From the IMG/VR virus record IMGVR_UViG_3300028889_000027, positions 1 to 27,063 of that record: a stretch of 27,063 nt of DNA. The stretch is one strand, 5' to 3'. This DNA comes from a virus. The notes under the pieces were generated by a model. That model saw only the letters and a program-made list of their open reading frames with translations. It was not told where the DNA came from and searched no databases. Numbering within the stretch: the stretch's first letter is position 1; each line of letters begins with the position of its first letter. The position numbers and the translations under genes are program-made. Shown here one piece after another: positions 7,909-16,266 of the stretch.

Positions 7909-8337
7909 TCAAGGCATGCCCTTCAGAAGAGGAATCAGGACACTCAGTACCGTTCCCGGTATTGGATTCTTATCAAGCTTCAATTCCGTCTGATCAATTT
8001 CGATCAGTTCCACTTCTACCTCGTTGTCCAGCAACGCACGCTCAGCCTTCATGAAGTCAACGGCTTTGTCAGGCGAGATCCTGTTCTCACCATTGCTATA
8101 CTGCATGAAAGTTTCGTTGCGAGCTTTCTCCAACGCTTTGAGCTCCGGCTCAATGCGGTTCAAGTTCCTAGCGATCAACAAGCGTAGACCGCCTCCAAGT
8201 TCATAATAGACACGAGCGGTCTTCTCACGCTCCCCATCTTTTATGACTTTATCATAGCCATCTAACGCCATGAGACCCTTTTGAAGATCGATCATGGCCT
8301 GGACAGTCATTTTCATTTTACCCTCCGTCTTTTTCAT
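7909..8337 (-). CDS. Conserved-looking phage protein of unknown function (142 aa or shorter)
   Basis: The first ATG at 8337 overlaps the stop of the glycine-rich gene by four bases (ATGA). Later ATGs at 8316 and 8310 lie behind a good GGAGGG, so the real start may be there, giving 133-135 residues. The protein is mostly helical and charged (AMIDLQKGLMALDGYDKVIK near the N-terminus; DKAVDFMKAERALLDNEVEV near the C-terminus), then a short Pro-containing strand region. No signal peptide or membrane segment. I recognise no catalytic motif. Its place among fibre genes could suit a fibre chaperone, but that is only a guess. Confidence 0.7.
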   Translation of the reverse strand: MKKTEGKMKMTVQAMIDLQKGLMALDGYDKVIKDGEREKTARVYYELGGGLRLLIARNLNRIEPELKALEKARNETFMQYSNGENRISPDKAVDFMKAERALLDNEVEVELIEIDQTELKLDKNPIPGTVLSVLIPLLKGMP

Positions 8338-9317
8338 AGGACTAAGAACGAACTATCATTATTAACTGCGGTCTGAGTAAACGTGAGACCAATCAATCCA
8401 CCTGCACCTGTTCCAGCGTTCTTCGTTCCAGTTGTTGACCGCTGGCCGCCAGCACCACCACCCCCGCCACCATAGTTCCCGCCATTGCCCCCGCTGGTAA
8501 TCGCATTAGCAGTATTGACGGAGTTGCCGCCACCCGCACCGCCGCCACCACCCGGTCCATGTGTCGAGTCAAAAGTCGTAGCGCCTATGGCGTTGCCGCC
8601 GTGTGTGTCAGCGGACGCCACGCCGGAGTGGAACCCGCCGCCGCCGCCCGCACCTGTGGTGCCTGTGGCGTTGGCGCCTGCTGGCGTGCCTGACGTACCC
8701 CCAGCACCCCCGCCAGTGCCCGCGCCAGCCGTGCCTGACGTCGTAGAGGCGTTGGAGCTAGTACCCCCGCCATTTGCACCGCCGCCGCCAGTGCCTCCCA
8801 GAGTGCCGGCAATCGTCCCGCTACTGCCACCGACGCCTGATGGGCCACCCGCGGCGCCTCCCCCGGTCCCAGACCTAGGCGTTGTCGAGGCAGTCCCGGA
8901 GGCTCCCCCATTATTTTGCTGCGATGCGGTATAAACAACAACAGGGGAACCCGTCGTCGTGATTGTACCCGATCCGCCCGTCTGGCCAGTCTGCGCATTG
9001 CCAGCAAGGCCAGACTGCACATCATAAGAATTGGATTGGGTAGCGCCTTCCCAGATTGTCCGGTTGCGTGTAGACGTACTCGTGCATTCGGCTGCGACGG
9101 CGAAGGCGATGGTGCTTGGCACAGTGCCAGAACTATAAGTCAACAGCGCATGGCCGCCGCCGCTGCCTCCTGCTCCGCCGAGATAACCAGTGCCCGTCGT
9201 TCCTACAACGCCTCGACCGCCCGACGCAAGAAGGTTAACAGTATGCGCGGCAGTGACGAACCCGCCTGGAACTACCCAAGGTGACGTACTGCCAGTATCT
9301 AAGAATACCTGAGCCAT
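8334..9317 (-). CDS. Glycine-rich adhesin-like virion protein
   Basis: 327 residues, start ATG 9317 overlapping the upstream stop (TGATG). The N-terminal ~30 residues (MAQVFLDTGSTSPWVVPGGF) resemble the start of glycine-rich tail-tip domains. From about residue 35 on it contains many runs such as GGTGGGGANGGGTS and GGNGGNYGGGGGGAGG, separated by Ser/Thr/Asn/Ala linkers. Such glycine-rich motifs build polyglycine-helix sandwiches in phage adhesins (known for Salmonella phage S16 Gp38). The C-terminus (LIGLTFTQTAVNNDSSFLVL) is a conventional strand. Likely a host-binding tip or a structural lectin-like domain; the adhesin role is inferred from composition. Confidence 0.7.
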   Translation of the reverse strand: MAQVFLDTGSTSPWVVPGGFVTAAHTVNLLASGGRGVVGTTGTGYLGGAGGSGGGHALLTYSSGTVPSTIAFAVAAECTSTSTRNRTIWEGATQSNSYDVQSGLAGNAQTGQTGGSGTITTTGSPVVVYTASQQNNGGASGTASTTPRSGTGGGAAGGPSGVGGSSGTIAGTLGGTGGGGANGGGTSSNASTTSGTAGAGTGGGAGGTSGTPAGANATGTTGAGGGGGFHSGVASADTHGGNAIGATTFDSTHGPGGGGGAGGGNSVNTANAITSGGNGGNYGGGGGGAGGQRSTTGTKNAGTGAGGLIGLTFTQTAVNNDSSFLVL

Positions 9318-9658
9318 CAGTGCAAATCAGGAATGTGAATAGAGGGTCGTGGTGGATCTTGTTTCTTGTTGAACTCCGTGCGAATCATGTAAGCTGAAAT
9401 GCACGGATGATTTAGATCTTCAGGGTCGTTGCGCGACTCCATCCATCTCTCAATATGCTTTCTCGTTCTCGATGTGAGATATGGAATAGCCTCCCATGGC
9501 ACCGGCTCCTGCACCATCCACAATGACCCATCATCCTCAGTGACGAGGAAGCACAGCTCACTGGCATTCACATGGGCGAACATGAGTTCAAACTCGGCAA
9601 CGACGAAACGGATGCCGCCCCATTGATCAAGAATGCCAGCGACAGTGCTGAGTGTCAT
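9317..9658 (-). CDS. Hypothetical protein (113 aa)
   Basis: Start ATG overlaps the upstream TGA (ATGA) and the stop overlaps the next ATG (TGATG), so it is embedded in a coupled gene string. The protein is mixed alpha/beta with many Trp/Glu/Pro residues (LDQWGGIRFVVAEFELMFAH near the N-terminus; SRTRKHIERWMESRNDPEDL in the middle). No known motif. Between fibre and adhesin genes, it may be an assembly factor; I cannot support more. Confidence 0.7.
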   Translation of the reverse strand: MTLSTVAGILDQWGGIRFVVAEFELMFAHVNASELCFLVTEDDGSLWMVQEPVPWEAIPYLTSRTRKHIERWMESRNDPEDLNHPCISAYMIRTEFNKKQDPPRPSIHIPDLH

Positions 9659-9912
9659 GTTCGCACTGGAGCGGGCGTCGCGTCAATTGCTGCTTTAGAG
9701 GCAACAGTCTTTTCACGATTGTAGACTGTTTTCCACGTCTCATTCATCACGGCACGTGCCCATTCATTCAGTACGTCCGCATCAGTTCGATTGTCTGGAT
9801 TCATGGGACGCGTAGCACGCCACCAATTCAAGAACTTCGTCTGCTCTGTCCCACTGAACGTCTCGGTGAAGGACACACCAGAGGGTGAATGGGTTATGGT
9901 CAGTGTCGGCAT
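9655..9912 (-). CDS. Hypothetical protein (85 aa), downstream of the tail fibre
   Basis: 85 residues, starting two bases after the fibre stop and ending with ATGA overlap. N-terminal strands (MPTLTITHSPSGVSFTETFS) precede a helical Trp-rich part (KFLNWWRATRPMNPDN, then LNEWARAVMNETWKTVYNRE). No motif recognised. Small proteins just after long fibre genes can be fibre chaperones, but there is no direct sequence evidence here. Confidence 0.65.
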   Translation of the reverse strand: MPTLTITHSPSGVSFTETFSGTEQTKFLNWWRATRPMNPDNRTDADVLNEWARAVMNETWKTVYNREKTVASKAAIDATPAPVRT

Positions 9913-9914
9913 TA

Positions 9915-12900
9915 TCAGAATCCTTTACTGTAGCTGACAACATCCCAACGGTCATCAGCTTGATTGAACACACACCCGATGTAGTCAACTAGACCGTTTG
10001 TAGTCGCAGTCAAGGCAGTGATATCTGTACCGAAGCGGAATGCACCAGAACTACCAGTGGTCAGCGCCAACGTTCTATCTGCGCCAGACGCTTCATGCAT
10101 GATGATGATGCGCTGCGTTTCGCCAGATGCTGGCTTGTTTGAAGGAACTGCGATCGTGCGGTTGCCTGCGGCCACCAACTTGAAAACGTTACCAAGCTTG
10201 GCATCGAGAGCAGGCGTCGCACCATCGGTGAGGGTCTGCACCTTGTTTATCTCTCGCGTCGATGGCGTGATGCCATTTTCACTAATTCGCAATCTCTCCG
10301 CAGCGGTAGCGCCAGCCGCCATCGTCTTGACAACATAATCAAAATCTTCCGACGTGCTGGTAACGTCCGTGACCACTGCCTCGAGTGAAACACCGACCTC
10401 GAAATTGGCTGATGTCGTCTCCACTTCAAAATCAATTCCGACGCCTATGCCATTGGCAGGCGTTCCTGTCGTTTCGTGGGTAAGGCGAAGATTACGGAGA
10501 ACCGTATTCGTGATCGCAGTTTCGTTCCAGACGTTCACACGACCATGCGTGCCGGTGCCGTAAGCCTTGCCGCCATACAGATACAGATGACCGCCGTGTG
10601 CGTTGCCAGACGCGCCAGAGGCCCCGTCGCCAGGATGAATGCGGATGTTGCCACCAACTAGATTCGTGGTCGCACTCGTCTTTGCCGCTGCACCTGTGAG
10701 CCACGTATCAAACTTTGCCTCGTCGATAGTTGGGCGCCCTGGACCCATATAGTACACATCAGCAGAGTGCTGAATGAGCCCCACCCCCACCCGTCGCGTG
10801 CCTGTATGATCAAACAACAATGAAGCAGCGTTCGGAGTACCACCATTGACATCAAACTGTCCTCCAGTGGCTCCCGCTATGTTGTTCCAGAGCGAGATCA
10901 TGCCGGAGGCGGCTTCGAGTGATAACCATGAACCAGTATTGCCATCCTGCCGCAGGCGCATGTGCAGGCCGTTGGTAGGATCGTTCGTGATCAATGGATC
11001 ATTGCCATCGTTCTTGAGATATAGCTGTGGCCGACCCGTATTGATCCGGATAGATTTATCACTAGTAAAGCGAAGCACTTCCGCTGCTGCTGCGCCAGCC
11101 GCCATCAAACAAAAGACTAGATCAAAATCCTCCGATGTAGAAGTGACATCCGTAGTCACGGCATTGATAACCGCACCAACTTCAAAATTTCCGGAAGCTG
11201 TTTCTTGTTCCAGTTCAATGCCGACACCAATGCCAGCAGCCGGCGTGCCAGTCGTGTTATGACGAAGGCGAAGCGCTGGATTGATCGTATTGGTGAGTGC
11301 AGTTATTCCTTCTAAGCGTGCACTCCCAGCAGCCAAGCGGGTGAATGCCAGATCAACAGCACCACTGGTCGGATCTGTGGTGCTCGACCACACGAAGCCA
11401 CGATCAGAAGGAGCTATATATCCGGGATTGCCAATCATAAAGATCCCACCGAACCCGTCGAGAATCCCGAGTTGTCCACCACCAGGATGTGTGAACAGGG
11501 GTCCAGTATTGATCTGCAATTGTCCCGATGACTTTACCCTCACACTCTCCGTTGCCGTGGCACCATTCGCCATCAACTTGAATACTAGATCAAAATCCTC
11601 CGACGTTGAAGTGACGTCCGTCGTCACTGCCTCGATGGCCGCGCCGATTTCATTATTGCTGGCGGTTGTCTCAACCTCGAACTGTATACCCACGCCGATA
11701 CCGTTGGCGGGTGTACCACTAGACGACGAGATGAGCTTAAGAACGTTGGTGACCGCGTTGGTAGCCGCAGTATCCCCGCCAATAGTGAGCTTGTTATTGG
11801 TCTTATCATAAACCAACCCACTATCACCACCGAAGGAAGAACCACCATCGTTAAATTGAACAAACGTATCACTACCCCCAGGTGATCCGCCACCACCGCC
11901 AGCACCCAGAAGCGTCTCAGTACCAGCGCTATCGAGAATCGCAAGCTTGGTAATGCCACTGCTGTCCTTGGCGTAGACCTTCAGGTAATTGGCTGCTGGA
12001 TTGGATGGTGTCGAGATTTCTGGAGTCAAAATGAACGCACCAATCCCGAGCTCCACTCGGCTATCACTGCCCAAAACTAAACGCTGCACAAGGGAAGCTG
12101 AACCTTGCTCCGTCGTCCAGAACTCCATACGACCCGGCATTTCATCGACATCTGGTGTGCCGTCAATCGACCACACCAACTCGCACATGGGAATGTCGTT
12201 TACACCGTCACTACCGTAGCCGCGCATAAGGAGAACATCGTCGCCTGATTGGACGATGGTCTGACTAGTCGGAGTTGCGTTGCGAGTCTTGGTGAAGATG
12301 TAGTAATTGCCGAACGCGTGGTTGCCGAACACGTTGAAGCGTTGAGTATAAGTATTGTTGGTGTTCGACGAGAGGCCGAACATAACTGGGAAGCCTTGGA
12401 AAGCAGTGACGCTGCTTGGAGTAGGACCAACAGCGAGGGCGGGAAGAGCGTCGCTGCCACCGGGGATGGTGACTAGACCAGTGCTGTCGATCCGCATGCG
12501 CTCTGTGACGCTGGCCGCGCCATCGGCTGACGTAGAGAACGCCAGTCGTCCGGGCATGTCGCCCGCACCGGGCGTCCCGTCAACGAACGCCGCGATCTGC
12601 GCCGACGAGCGGAAGTTGGTGCCGTCCGAGCCCTGGAACTCGATGACGCCAATCTCATCGCCGCTCTGAAGGACAGTCTGCGTGCCTAACGTGTCGCTGC
12701 GTGAATGACCGAATAGTAAGATCGGTCCCGCTGTGAAGGCACGATAACGAGTAAACGCGATACTAGCTTCGTCAGTCGCTACACCTTTGATCTGAAAATA
12801 AGGAGTGCTGCCGCCGTTCGAGAACGTTGCGTCCGCTGTTGGACTGCCGATGATGATATTGCCGGAGCTATTGACTGCGATTCTTTCAAATATGCGAGCC

Positions 12901-13199
12901 TCTTCTTGATGCACATCAAGAAAGACACGCGGCGCTGCGGAGAAGTTTACCGCTGAACCAGAATTAGTGCTGCGCCTGACAGTGGTTCGTTGGAGTGTCG
13001 TAGTGCCAGAAACGTAGGTGCCGAGTCCCTCTTCCCACTGTGTCCTGTCCGCCGACTCAGCAATATAAGTAACGATAGTGCTGTTAGGAATACTCGCTCC
13101 CGCTGGCGTCAAATAACCAGTTACGGCACTGGCGACAACAAAGTCACCAGTTCCGCTGGATGTAGCGTTGAAGTAAACGCGATCGAAATAAGCACTCAT
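9915..13199 (-). CDS. Long tail fibre / spike protein with internal duplications
   Basis: About 1094 residues counting from ATG 13199, which forms an ATGA overlap with the upstream stop; an in-frame ATG three codons earlier at 13208 is the alternative. The N-terminal ~110 residues (SAYFDRVYFNATSSGTGDFV; later QRTTVRRSTNSGSAVNFSAA) resemble baseplate-proximal domains of many phage fibres. The middle has beta-rich repeats: two copies with GSDG-DGTP-DMPGR motifs and three longer copies with TSEDFDLVF. A Gly-rich hinge (TETLLGAGGGGGSPGGSD) lies between. The C-terminus (FRFGTDITALTATTNG, ending VVSYSKGF) is a common fibre end. Probably a trimeric receptor-binding fibre; no depolymerase motif seen. 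Confidence 0.85.
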   Translation of the reverse strand: MSAYFDRVYFNATSSGTGDFVVASAVTGYLTPAGASIPNSTIVTYIAESADRTQWEEGLGTYVSGTTTLQRTTVRRSTNSGSAVNFSAAPRVFLDVHQEEARIFERIAVNSSGNIIIGSPTADATFSNGGSTPYFQIKGVATDEASIAFTRYRAFTAGPILLFGHSRSDTLGTQTVLQSGDEIGVIEFQGSDGTNFRSSAQIAAFVDGTPGAGDMPGRLAFSTSADGAASVTERMRIDSTGLVTIPGGSDALPALAVGPTPSSVTAFQGFPVMFGLSSNTNNTYTQRFNVFGNHAFGNYYIFTKTRNATPTSQTIVQSGDDVLLMRGYGSDGVNDIPMCELVWSIDGTPDVDEMPGRMEFWTTEQGSASLVQRLVLGSDSRVELGIGAFILTPEISTPSNPAANYLKVYAKDSSGITKLAILDSAGTETLLGAGGGGGSPGGSDTFVQFNDGGSSFGGDSGLVYDKTNNKLTIGGDTAATNAVTNVLKLISSSSGTPANGIGVGIQFEVETTASNNEIGAAIEAVTTDVTSTSEDFDLVFKLMANGATATESVRVKSSGQLQINTGPLFTHPGGGQLGILDGFGGIFMIGNPGYIAPSDRGFVWSSTTDPTSGAVDLAFTRLAAGSARLEGITALTNTINPALRLRHNTTGTPAAGIGVGIELEQETASGNFEVGAVINAVTTDVTSTSEDFDLVFCLMAAGAAAAEVLRFTSDKSIRINTGRPQLYLKNDGNDPLITNDPTNGLHMRLRQDGNTGSWLSLEAASGMISLWNNIAGATGGQFDVNGGTPNAASLLFDHTGTRRVGVGLIQHSADVYYMGPGRPTIDEAKFDTWLTGAAAKTSATTNLVGGNIRIHPGDGASGASGNAHGGHLYLYGGKAYGTGTHGRVNVWNETAITNTVLRNLRLTHETTGTPANGIGVGIDFEVETTSANFEVGVSLEAVVTDVTSTSEDFDYVVKTMAAGATAAERLRISENGITPSTREINKVQTLTDGATPALDAKLGNVFKLVAAGNRTIAVPSNKPASGETQRIIIMHEASGADRTLALTTGSSGAFRFGTDITALTATTNGLVDYIGCVFNQADDRWDVVSYSKGF
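10285..11745 (-). repeat. Three ~200-bp diverged direct repeats inside the fibre gene
   Basis: Copies lie near 11745-11540, 11280-11080 and 10500-10285. Each encodes about 70 residues with the order TGTPA-GIGVGI-(E)VET-VTTDVTSTSEDFDLVF-MA-GA. The segment TDVTSTSEDFD is identical in all three. Similarity is also visible in the DNA, so recent duplication or recombination is plausible. A separate pair with DGTPGAGDMPGR / DGTPDVDEMPGR occurs near 12650-12480 and 12240-12060. Confidence 0.8.
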
Positions 13200-13633
13200 T
13201 TCTTCCATCCAATTCGAGATTCACCGCCACGCTCTTTCGCACGCGCCATCTGCATTCGACGACTCACCTCGGACGCTTCATAGTCAATGTCGATGCCAGC
13301 CTTGATTGAACACTCAACAGCATCAACCATGGCCGCTTGCACGTTACTCGCACGCGTCTTGTTCTCAGGAGACAGAGCCATGACCCCAACGCCGACCGCC
13401 TTGGCCACTAATCCCTGACGCTCCATCAACCATTTTTGTGAGTACTTCTTCTTATTGTCAGGAATGTTCTTCATCTTTACACGAGCGATGTGCATCGAAT
13501 AGACACACTCTTCTCGTGTCTTTGGTTGAGGATAGTGCGGCCACACCTGACTATGAAGTCGCCGCATACCCTCGACGTCCATTTCGAGCAAGCAGCGACG
13601 AACTTCCGCTGCATGATCCAAGGGGCTGCCCAC
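13196..13633 (-). CDS. Hypothetical protein upstream of the fibre (145 aa)
   Basis: Starts with GTG at 13633, three bases after the previous stop; no better start is evident. The protein is helical and basic: DHAAEVRRCLLEMDVEGMRR, then a motif-like PHYPQPKTREECVYSMHIAR, then KKKYSQKWLMERQGLV, and a helical C-terminus ending RIGWKK. No signal peptide. The ATGA overlap with the fibre gene suggests coupled expression. Family unknown to me. Confidence 0.65.
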   Translation of the reverse strand: MGSPLDHAAEVRRCLLEMDVEGMRRLHSQVWPHYPQPKTREECVYSMHIARVKMKNIPDNKKKYSQKWLMERQGLVAKAVGVGVMALSPENKTRASNVQAAMVDAVECSIKAGIDIDYEASEVSRRMQMARAKERGGESRIGWKK

Positions 13634-13636
13634 GGC

Positions 13637-14071
13637 TCAATCTATAGAAAGAGTCGTTGCCGTGGTCAAGGTTGGAGTGACACCAGCACCACCGATAGGA
13701 ATGGTTGGAGAGATTGCTCCGTAGATGAACATCTCCGCAGCACCACCACCAGTCTTGCCAGTAGCAAAGTCAGTGACAGTTGTCGCCGATCCGCTGCTGG
13801 CAGGAAACACAAGATTAGCGGCTAACAGCGTTGAGCCACCACTGGCAGACGTCCAACCAGTAGACCGCGCCACGTTTTGTCGCGCATAGTTTCCATACGC
13901 TGATTCGTTGGTTGATAGTGTTCCGGAGTCACCCGGAGAAGCCGTATGGAGGCTCACATGTATGTTGGTCAACGGAGAAGACGCCGCGTTGTCCGCGACG
14001 TTCGCCCATGCAGTAGCGCGGTAGATAAGATTGAGAAGAGAGTTCTCAGCAGTGTCGCCGAAACCAGCCAT
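13637..14071 (-). CDS. Short tail-fibre-family protein (144 aa)
   Basis: Starts at ATG 14071 behind GAGGAG eight bases upstream. The sequence follows a widely occurring phage family: N-terminal MAGFGDTAENSLLNLIYRAT-AWANVADNAASSPLTN, then HVSLHTASPGDSGT, YARQNVARSTGWT, and VFPASSGSATTVTDF. These small beta-rich proteins are annotated as phage tail fibre proteins and probably decorate or join fibres. It is the first virion gene after the sugar cassette and has its own ribosome binding site after a short 20-base gap. Confidence 0.75.
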   Translation of the reverse strand: MAGFGDTAENSLLNLIYRATAWANVADNAASSPLTNIHVSLHTASPGDSGTLSTNESAYGNYARQNVARSTGWTSASGGSTLLAANLVFPASSGSATTVTDFATGKTGGGAAEMFIYGAISPTIPIGGAGVTPTLTTATTLSID

Positions 14072-14091
14072 GATAATTTCTCCTCAGGCTG

Positions 14092-14763
14092 TTAGTTGTG
14101 ACGTGGGCCGGTCGCGGCCAGTGACACCCAGTGTTGTTGAACCCAGGGCAAATGAGTAAACTGTGATGGATCTCGCCAACCAGGGAATACGATCAGGCGC
14201 GCATCACGTGGTAGATCGTCGCCGCGCGGCCATCCCGGCTTCTTGAACGCGAAGATACCGAATCCCGCCTTCCAACCAGAAGACTCTGGAAGCATATGCC
14301 AGATCCAAGCTTGATCGTCGGGGTAATGATGCCATCGCGCCTTGGCGTGCAGGTCCTCGAGGTTGAACTTGGTCCACACGTCCTCATGATACCCGGCTTT
14401 CAGCATCATCAACGAACCGTTGAACGGGTTTGGATTCTCGGAGTTCGCGCCACGCAGGATCAAGAACCTGTCGTCGCGCTCGAAGAACGGCTCGATCGGC
14501 CCTGTCACGATCGAGTCCAGATCCATACACACGATTCTGTCACCACGCTGGATACCTTGTCGCTCTTGCCACTCGCGATCGAACATGCGCAGCCGGCACA
14601 AGCATCCCGGGAGATCGGTCAGGTGAACATCGTGTGGCTCTGGCTTGAACACACGCCACTCGTACGGCTTGCGATGCCACTTCTCCACGCCGAGACGCAA
14701 GCGTTCAATGTACTCCGGACCATACTTCTTGCCCCAGTGCCACGTCGTGATGAACAGGGTCAT
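14092..14763 (-). CDS. GT-A glycosyltransferase-like protein (DLD motif)
   Basis: 223 residues; the start overlaps the preceding stop by four bases (ATGA). Residues 76-86 read RIVCMDLDSIV, where DLD at 81-83 matches the DxD metal/nucleotide-sugar motif of GT-A enzymes, and TGPIEPFFE follows as in GT8-like proteins. Later FNGSLMMLKAG (asparagine-glycine acceptor-side loop) and a His/Trp-rich part (ARWHHYPDDQAWIW) occur. No membrane segment, so probably cytosolic. It is the last gene of the cassette. Donor and acceptor are unknown. Confidence 0.75.
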   Translation of the reverse strand: MTLFITTWHWGKKYGPEYIERLRLGVEKWHRKPYEWRVFKPEPHDVHLTDLPGCLCRLRMFDREWQERQGIQRGDRIVCMDLDSIVTGPIEPFFERDDRFLILRGANSENPNPFNGSLMMLKAGYHEDVWTKFNLEDLHAKARWHHYPDDQAWIWHMLPESSGWKAGFGIFAFKKPGWPRGDDLPRDARLIVFPGWRDPSQFTHLPWVQQHWVSLAATGPRHN

Positions 14764-14960
14764 ACCGGACGAATCCTAAAATCCACGATACACGTAATCG
14801 GACCAACAGACTCGGCTGTAACTATGTGCTGTGCACATAACGCCTGGATTGGATCACGCCAACAAATACAGCCAAGCGGCATATGGAATATGCCAACCGG
14901 AGCGTCACATCCAAAACGACAGCGCAACTCAGCCAACTCAGGCTGTCCAGCGATTTTCAT
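14760..14960 (-). CDS. Small Cys/His-rich protein (66 aa)
   Basis: Both ends show ATGA overlaps with its neighbours, which argues for a real gene. It has six Cys and two His, ordered CRFGC, then H, CIC, ALCAQH and a later C, which could bind a metal (zinc-ribbon-like). No signal peptide is apparent. Lying between a FkbM-like methyltransferase and a glycosyltransferase, it may be an accessory factor. I do not know a named family. Confidence 0.6.
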   Translation of the reverse strand: MKIAGQPELAELRCRFGCDAPVGIFHMPLGCICWRDPIQALCAQHIVTAESVGPITCIVDFRIRPV

Positions 14961-15628
14961 ACATCAACCCATTCACGGGCGAGTACCCCAGCATCACGAT
15001 GCCGCTTCCACTGATCGTCGGGCCATGGGCGAAAGAGATCATCGTAAGTAAAATCTTCCGGGTTGGCGAGAAGATCATCCATCACGAAGAAGGCGTTCAC
15101 CCCATTGGCATAGACGAGATGATATCCTTTTGTGTTGGCGAGCTTGTTCAGTGCCAACAGACTTGCGCCATAATACTGAGTACGATCCCAATGCCAATTT
15201 GAGTTCATGGGAACACTGCAAGAACGCTCTGATGGAAGAATACTGTTGTACTCGATCACTACCAGCGCCGGACGATATTCACAAGAAATCGCTTCCCATA
15301 CCCAATAATCCTGCCCGTCAATGTCGATGGAGAGTACACCGAATATGGGAGGAATCTGATACTTCTCGAACAACCTGTTCACATTGTCCGGTGCAACGTG
15401 CTCACGTTTGATAAAATCTCCATCACCACGAATATCCATCAACACATGCTGCCAGCCCTGCCTCACCAAATGCAGGCAGTTGGCCTCCCATGAAACAACA
15501 CCGATTTCAACGCAGGTCTGAGGCGGCTGCAATCGAGAGGAGATGACCCCAATGATACCATCTTCATCATTCTGAGACAGCACCTTATGCCCGAACTGAC
15601 CCAACGGATATGGAAGAACGGCTTTCAT
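14957..15628 (-). CDS. FkbM-like methyltransferase-fold protein
   Basis: 223 residues from ATG 15628, chosen because it forms an ATGA overlap with the upstream stop; a start nine codons earlier is also open. Motifs: SQNDEDGIIGVI near the N-terminus, CVEIGV (Rossmann glycine-loop analogue, shortened), VLMDIRG (acidic end of strand 2), VLSIDIDGQDYWVW and VVIEYNSILP. This order belongs to a group of FkbM-related proteins with the signature DIDG-DYW, often near polysaccharide genes. It likely methylates a sugar, but the usual GxGxG is degenerate (EIGVVSWEAN), so activity is not certain. Confidence 0.7.
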   Translation of the reverse strand: MKAVLPYPLGQFGHKVLSQNDEDGIIGVISSRLQPPQTCVEIGVVSWEANCLHLVRQGWQHVLMDIRGDGDFIKREHVAPDNVNRLFEKYQIPPIFGVLSIDIDGQDYWVWEAISCEYRPALVVIEYNSILPSERSCSVPMNSNWHWDRTQYYGASLLALNKLANTKGYHLVYANGVNAFFVMDDLLANPEDFTYDDLFRPWPDDQWKRHRDAGVLAREWVDV

Positions 15629-16266
15629 TCGAAAGGCTTCGTGAGAGCGCGGCAACTGTAGTCAACCACCTGCATCTCCGGGATGCCGCGGTCTTCGAAG
15701 TATTCATCAACTGCTTTCTTGCAACCCATCCAATGGCCATAGTCGTCGATGATCAACACTCCACCTTCTACGAGGCGAGGATACAGAATTTCGAGCTCAA
15801 CCTTTGTGGACTCATACCAATCGGTATCAAGCCGCAACAGCGCAATTCTGTCAGGGATGTTGTCTTCATTCTGCAACGTCAACTCGACAGGACCCTCGAC
15901 AAAGCGCAACAGCTTTTCACTGTAGACACCGGCCTGACTGAGATTGAACATCACCTGAGGAAGAGACACGGCATCCTTGCCCACTTTGCCGATCATACGA
16001 TACATGCCTGGAGTATGATCAAAATCACCAGGCTTAGGCATTCCAGTGAACGTGTCGTAGAGCCAGCAGGTGCGCGTCGGGCACAGAAACCGTGCGAGGA
16101 TAATGTTACCGCCCTTCCACACGCCGCATTCGACGACGTCGCCAGGGACTCCCTCGTCCTCGATGTACTGCAAAGCGCCAGCCATCGCAGCCAAGCGCTT
16201 CGGTCCGCTCTTCGTATATGAGAGCGCAACCTCGATCGGGTTAACGCCAGAGAATCCCAATTCCAT
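15625..16266 (-). CDS. TylF/MycF-like sugar O-methyltransferase
   Basis: 213 residues from ATG 16266; longer upstream frame would overlap the previous gene by more than 150 bases and has random-looking sequence. Motifs: GDVVECGVWKGG (SAM-binding loop, residues ~42-53), CWLYDTFTGMPKP, LRLDTDWYEST and VLIIDDYGHW, the metal-ligand Asp pairs of the macrocin O-methyltransferase (TylF/MycF) family. These enzymes are Mg-dependent and methylate sugar hydroxyls. It sits between two other methyltransferase-like genes. The family call is strong; the substrate is unknown. Confidence 0.85.
   Translation of the reverse strand: MELGFSGVNPIEVALSYTKSGPKRLAAMAGALQYIEDEGVPGDVVECGVWKGGNIILARFLCPTRTCWLYDTFTGMPKPGDFDHTPGMYRMIGKVGKDAVSLPQVMFNLSQAGVYSEKLLRFVEGPVELTLQNEDNIPDRIALLRLDTDWYESTKVELEILYPRLVEGGVLIIDDYGHWMGCKKAVDEYFEDRGIPEMQVVDYSCRALTKPFE

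Noticed and set aside
8485-8934. Plus-strand proline-rich frame of 149 codons.
   Set aside because: It is the complement of the glycine-rich gene (Gly codons read as Pro codons).
9915-14071. Possible diversity-generating retroelement acting on fibre genes.
   Set aside because: No reverse transcriptase and no template/variable repeat pair with adenine-specific differences is visible in the window.
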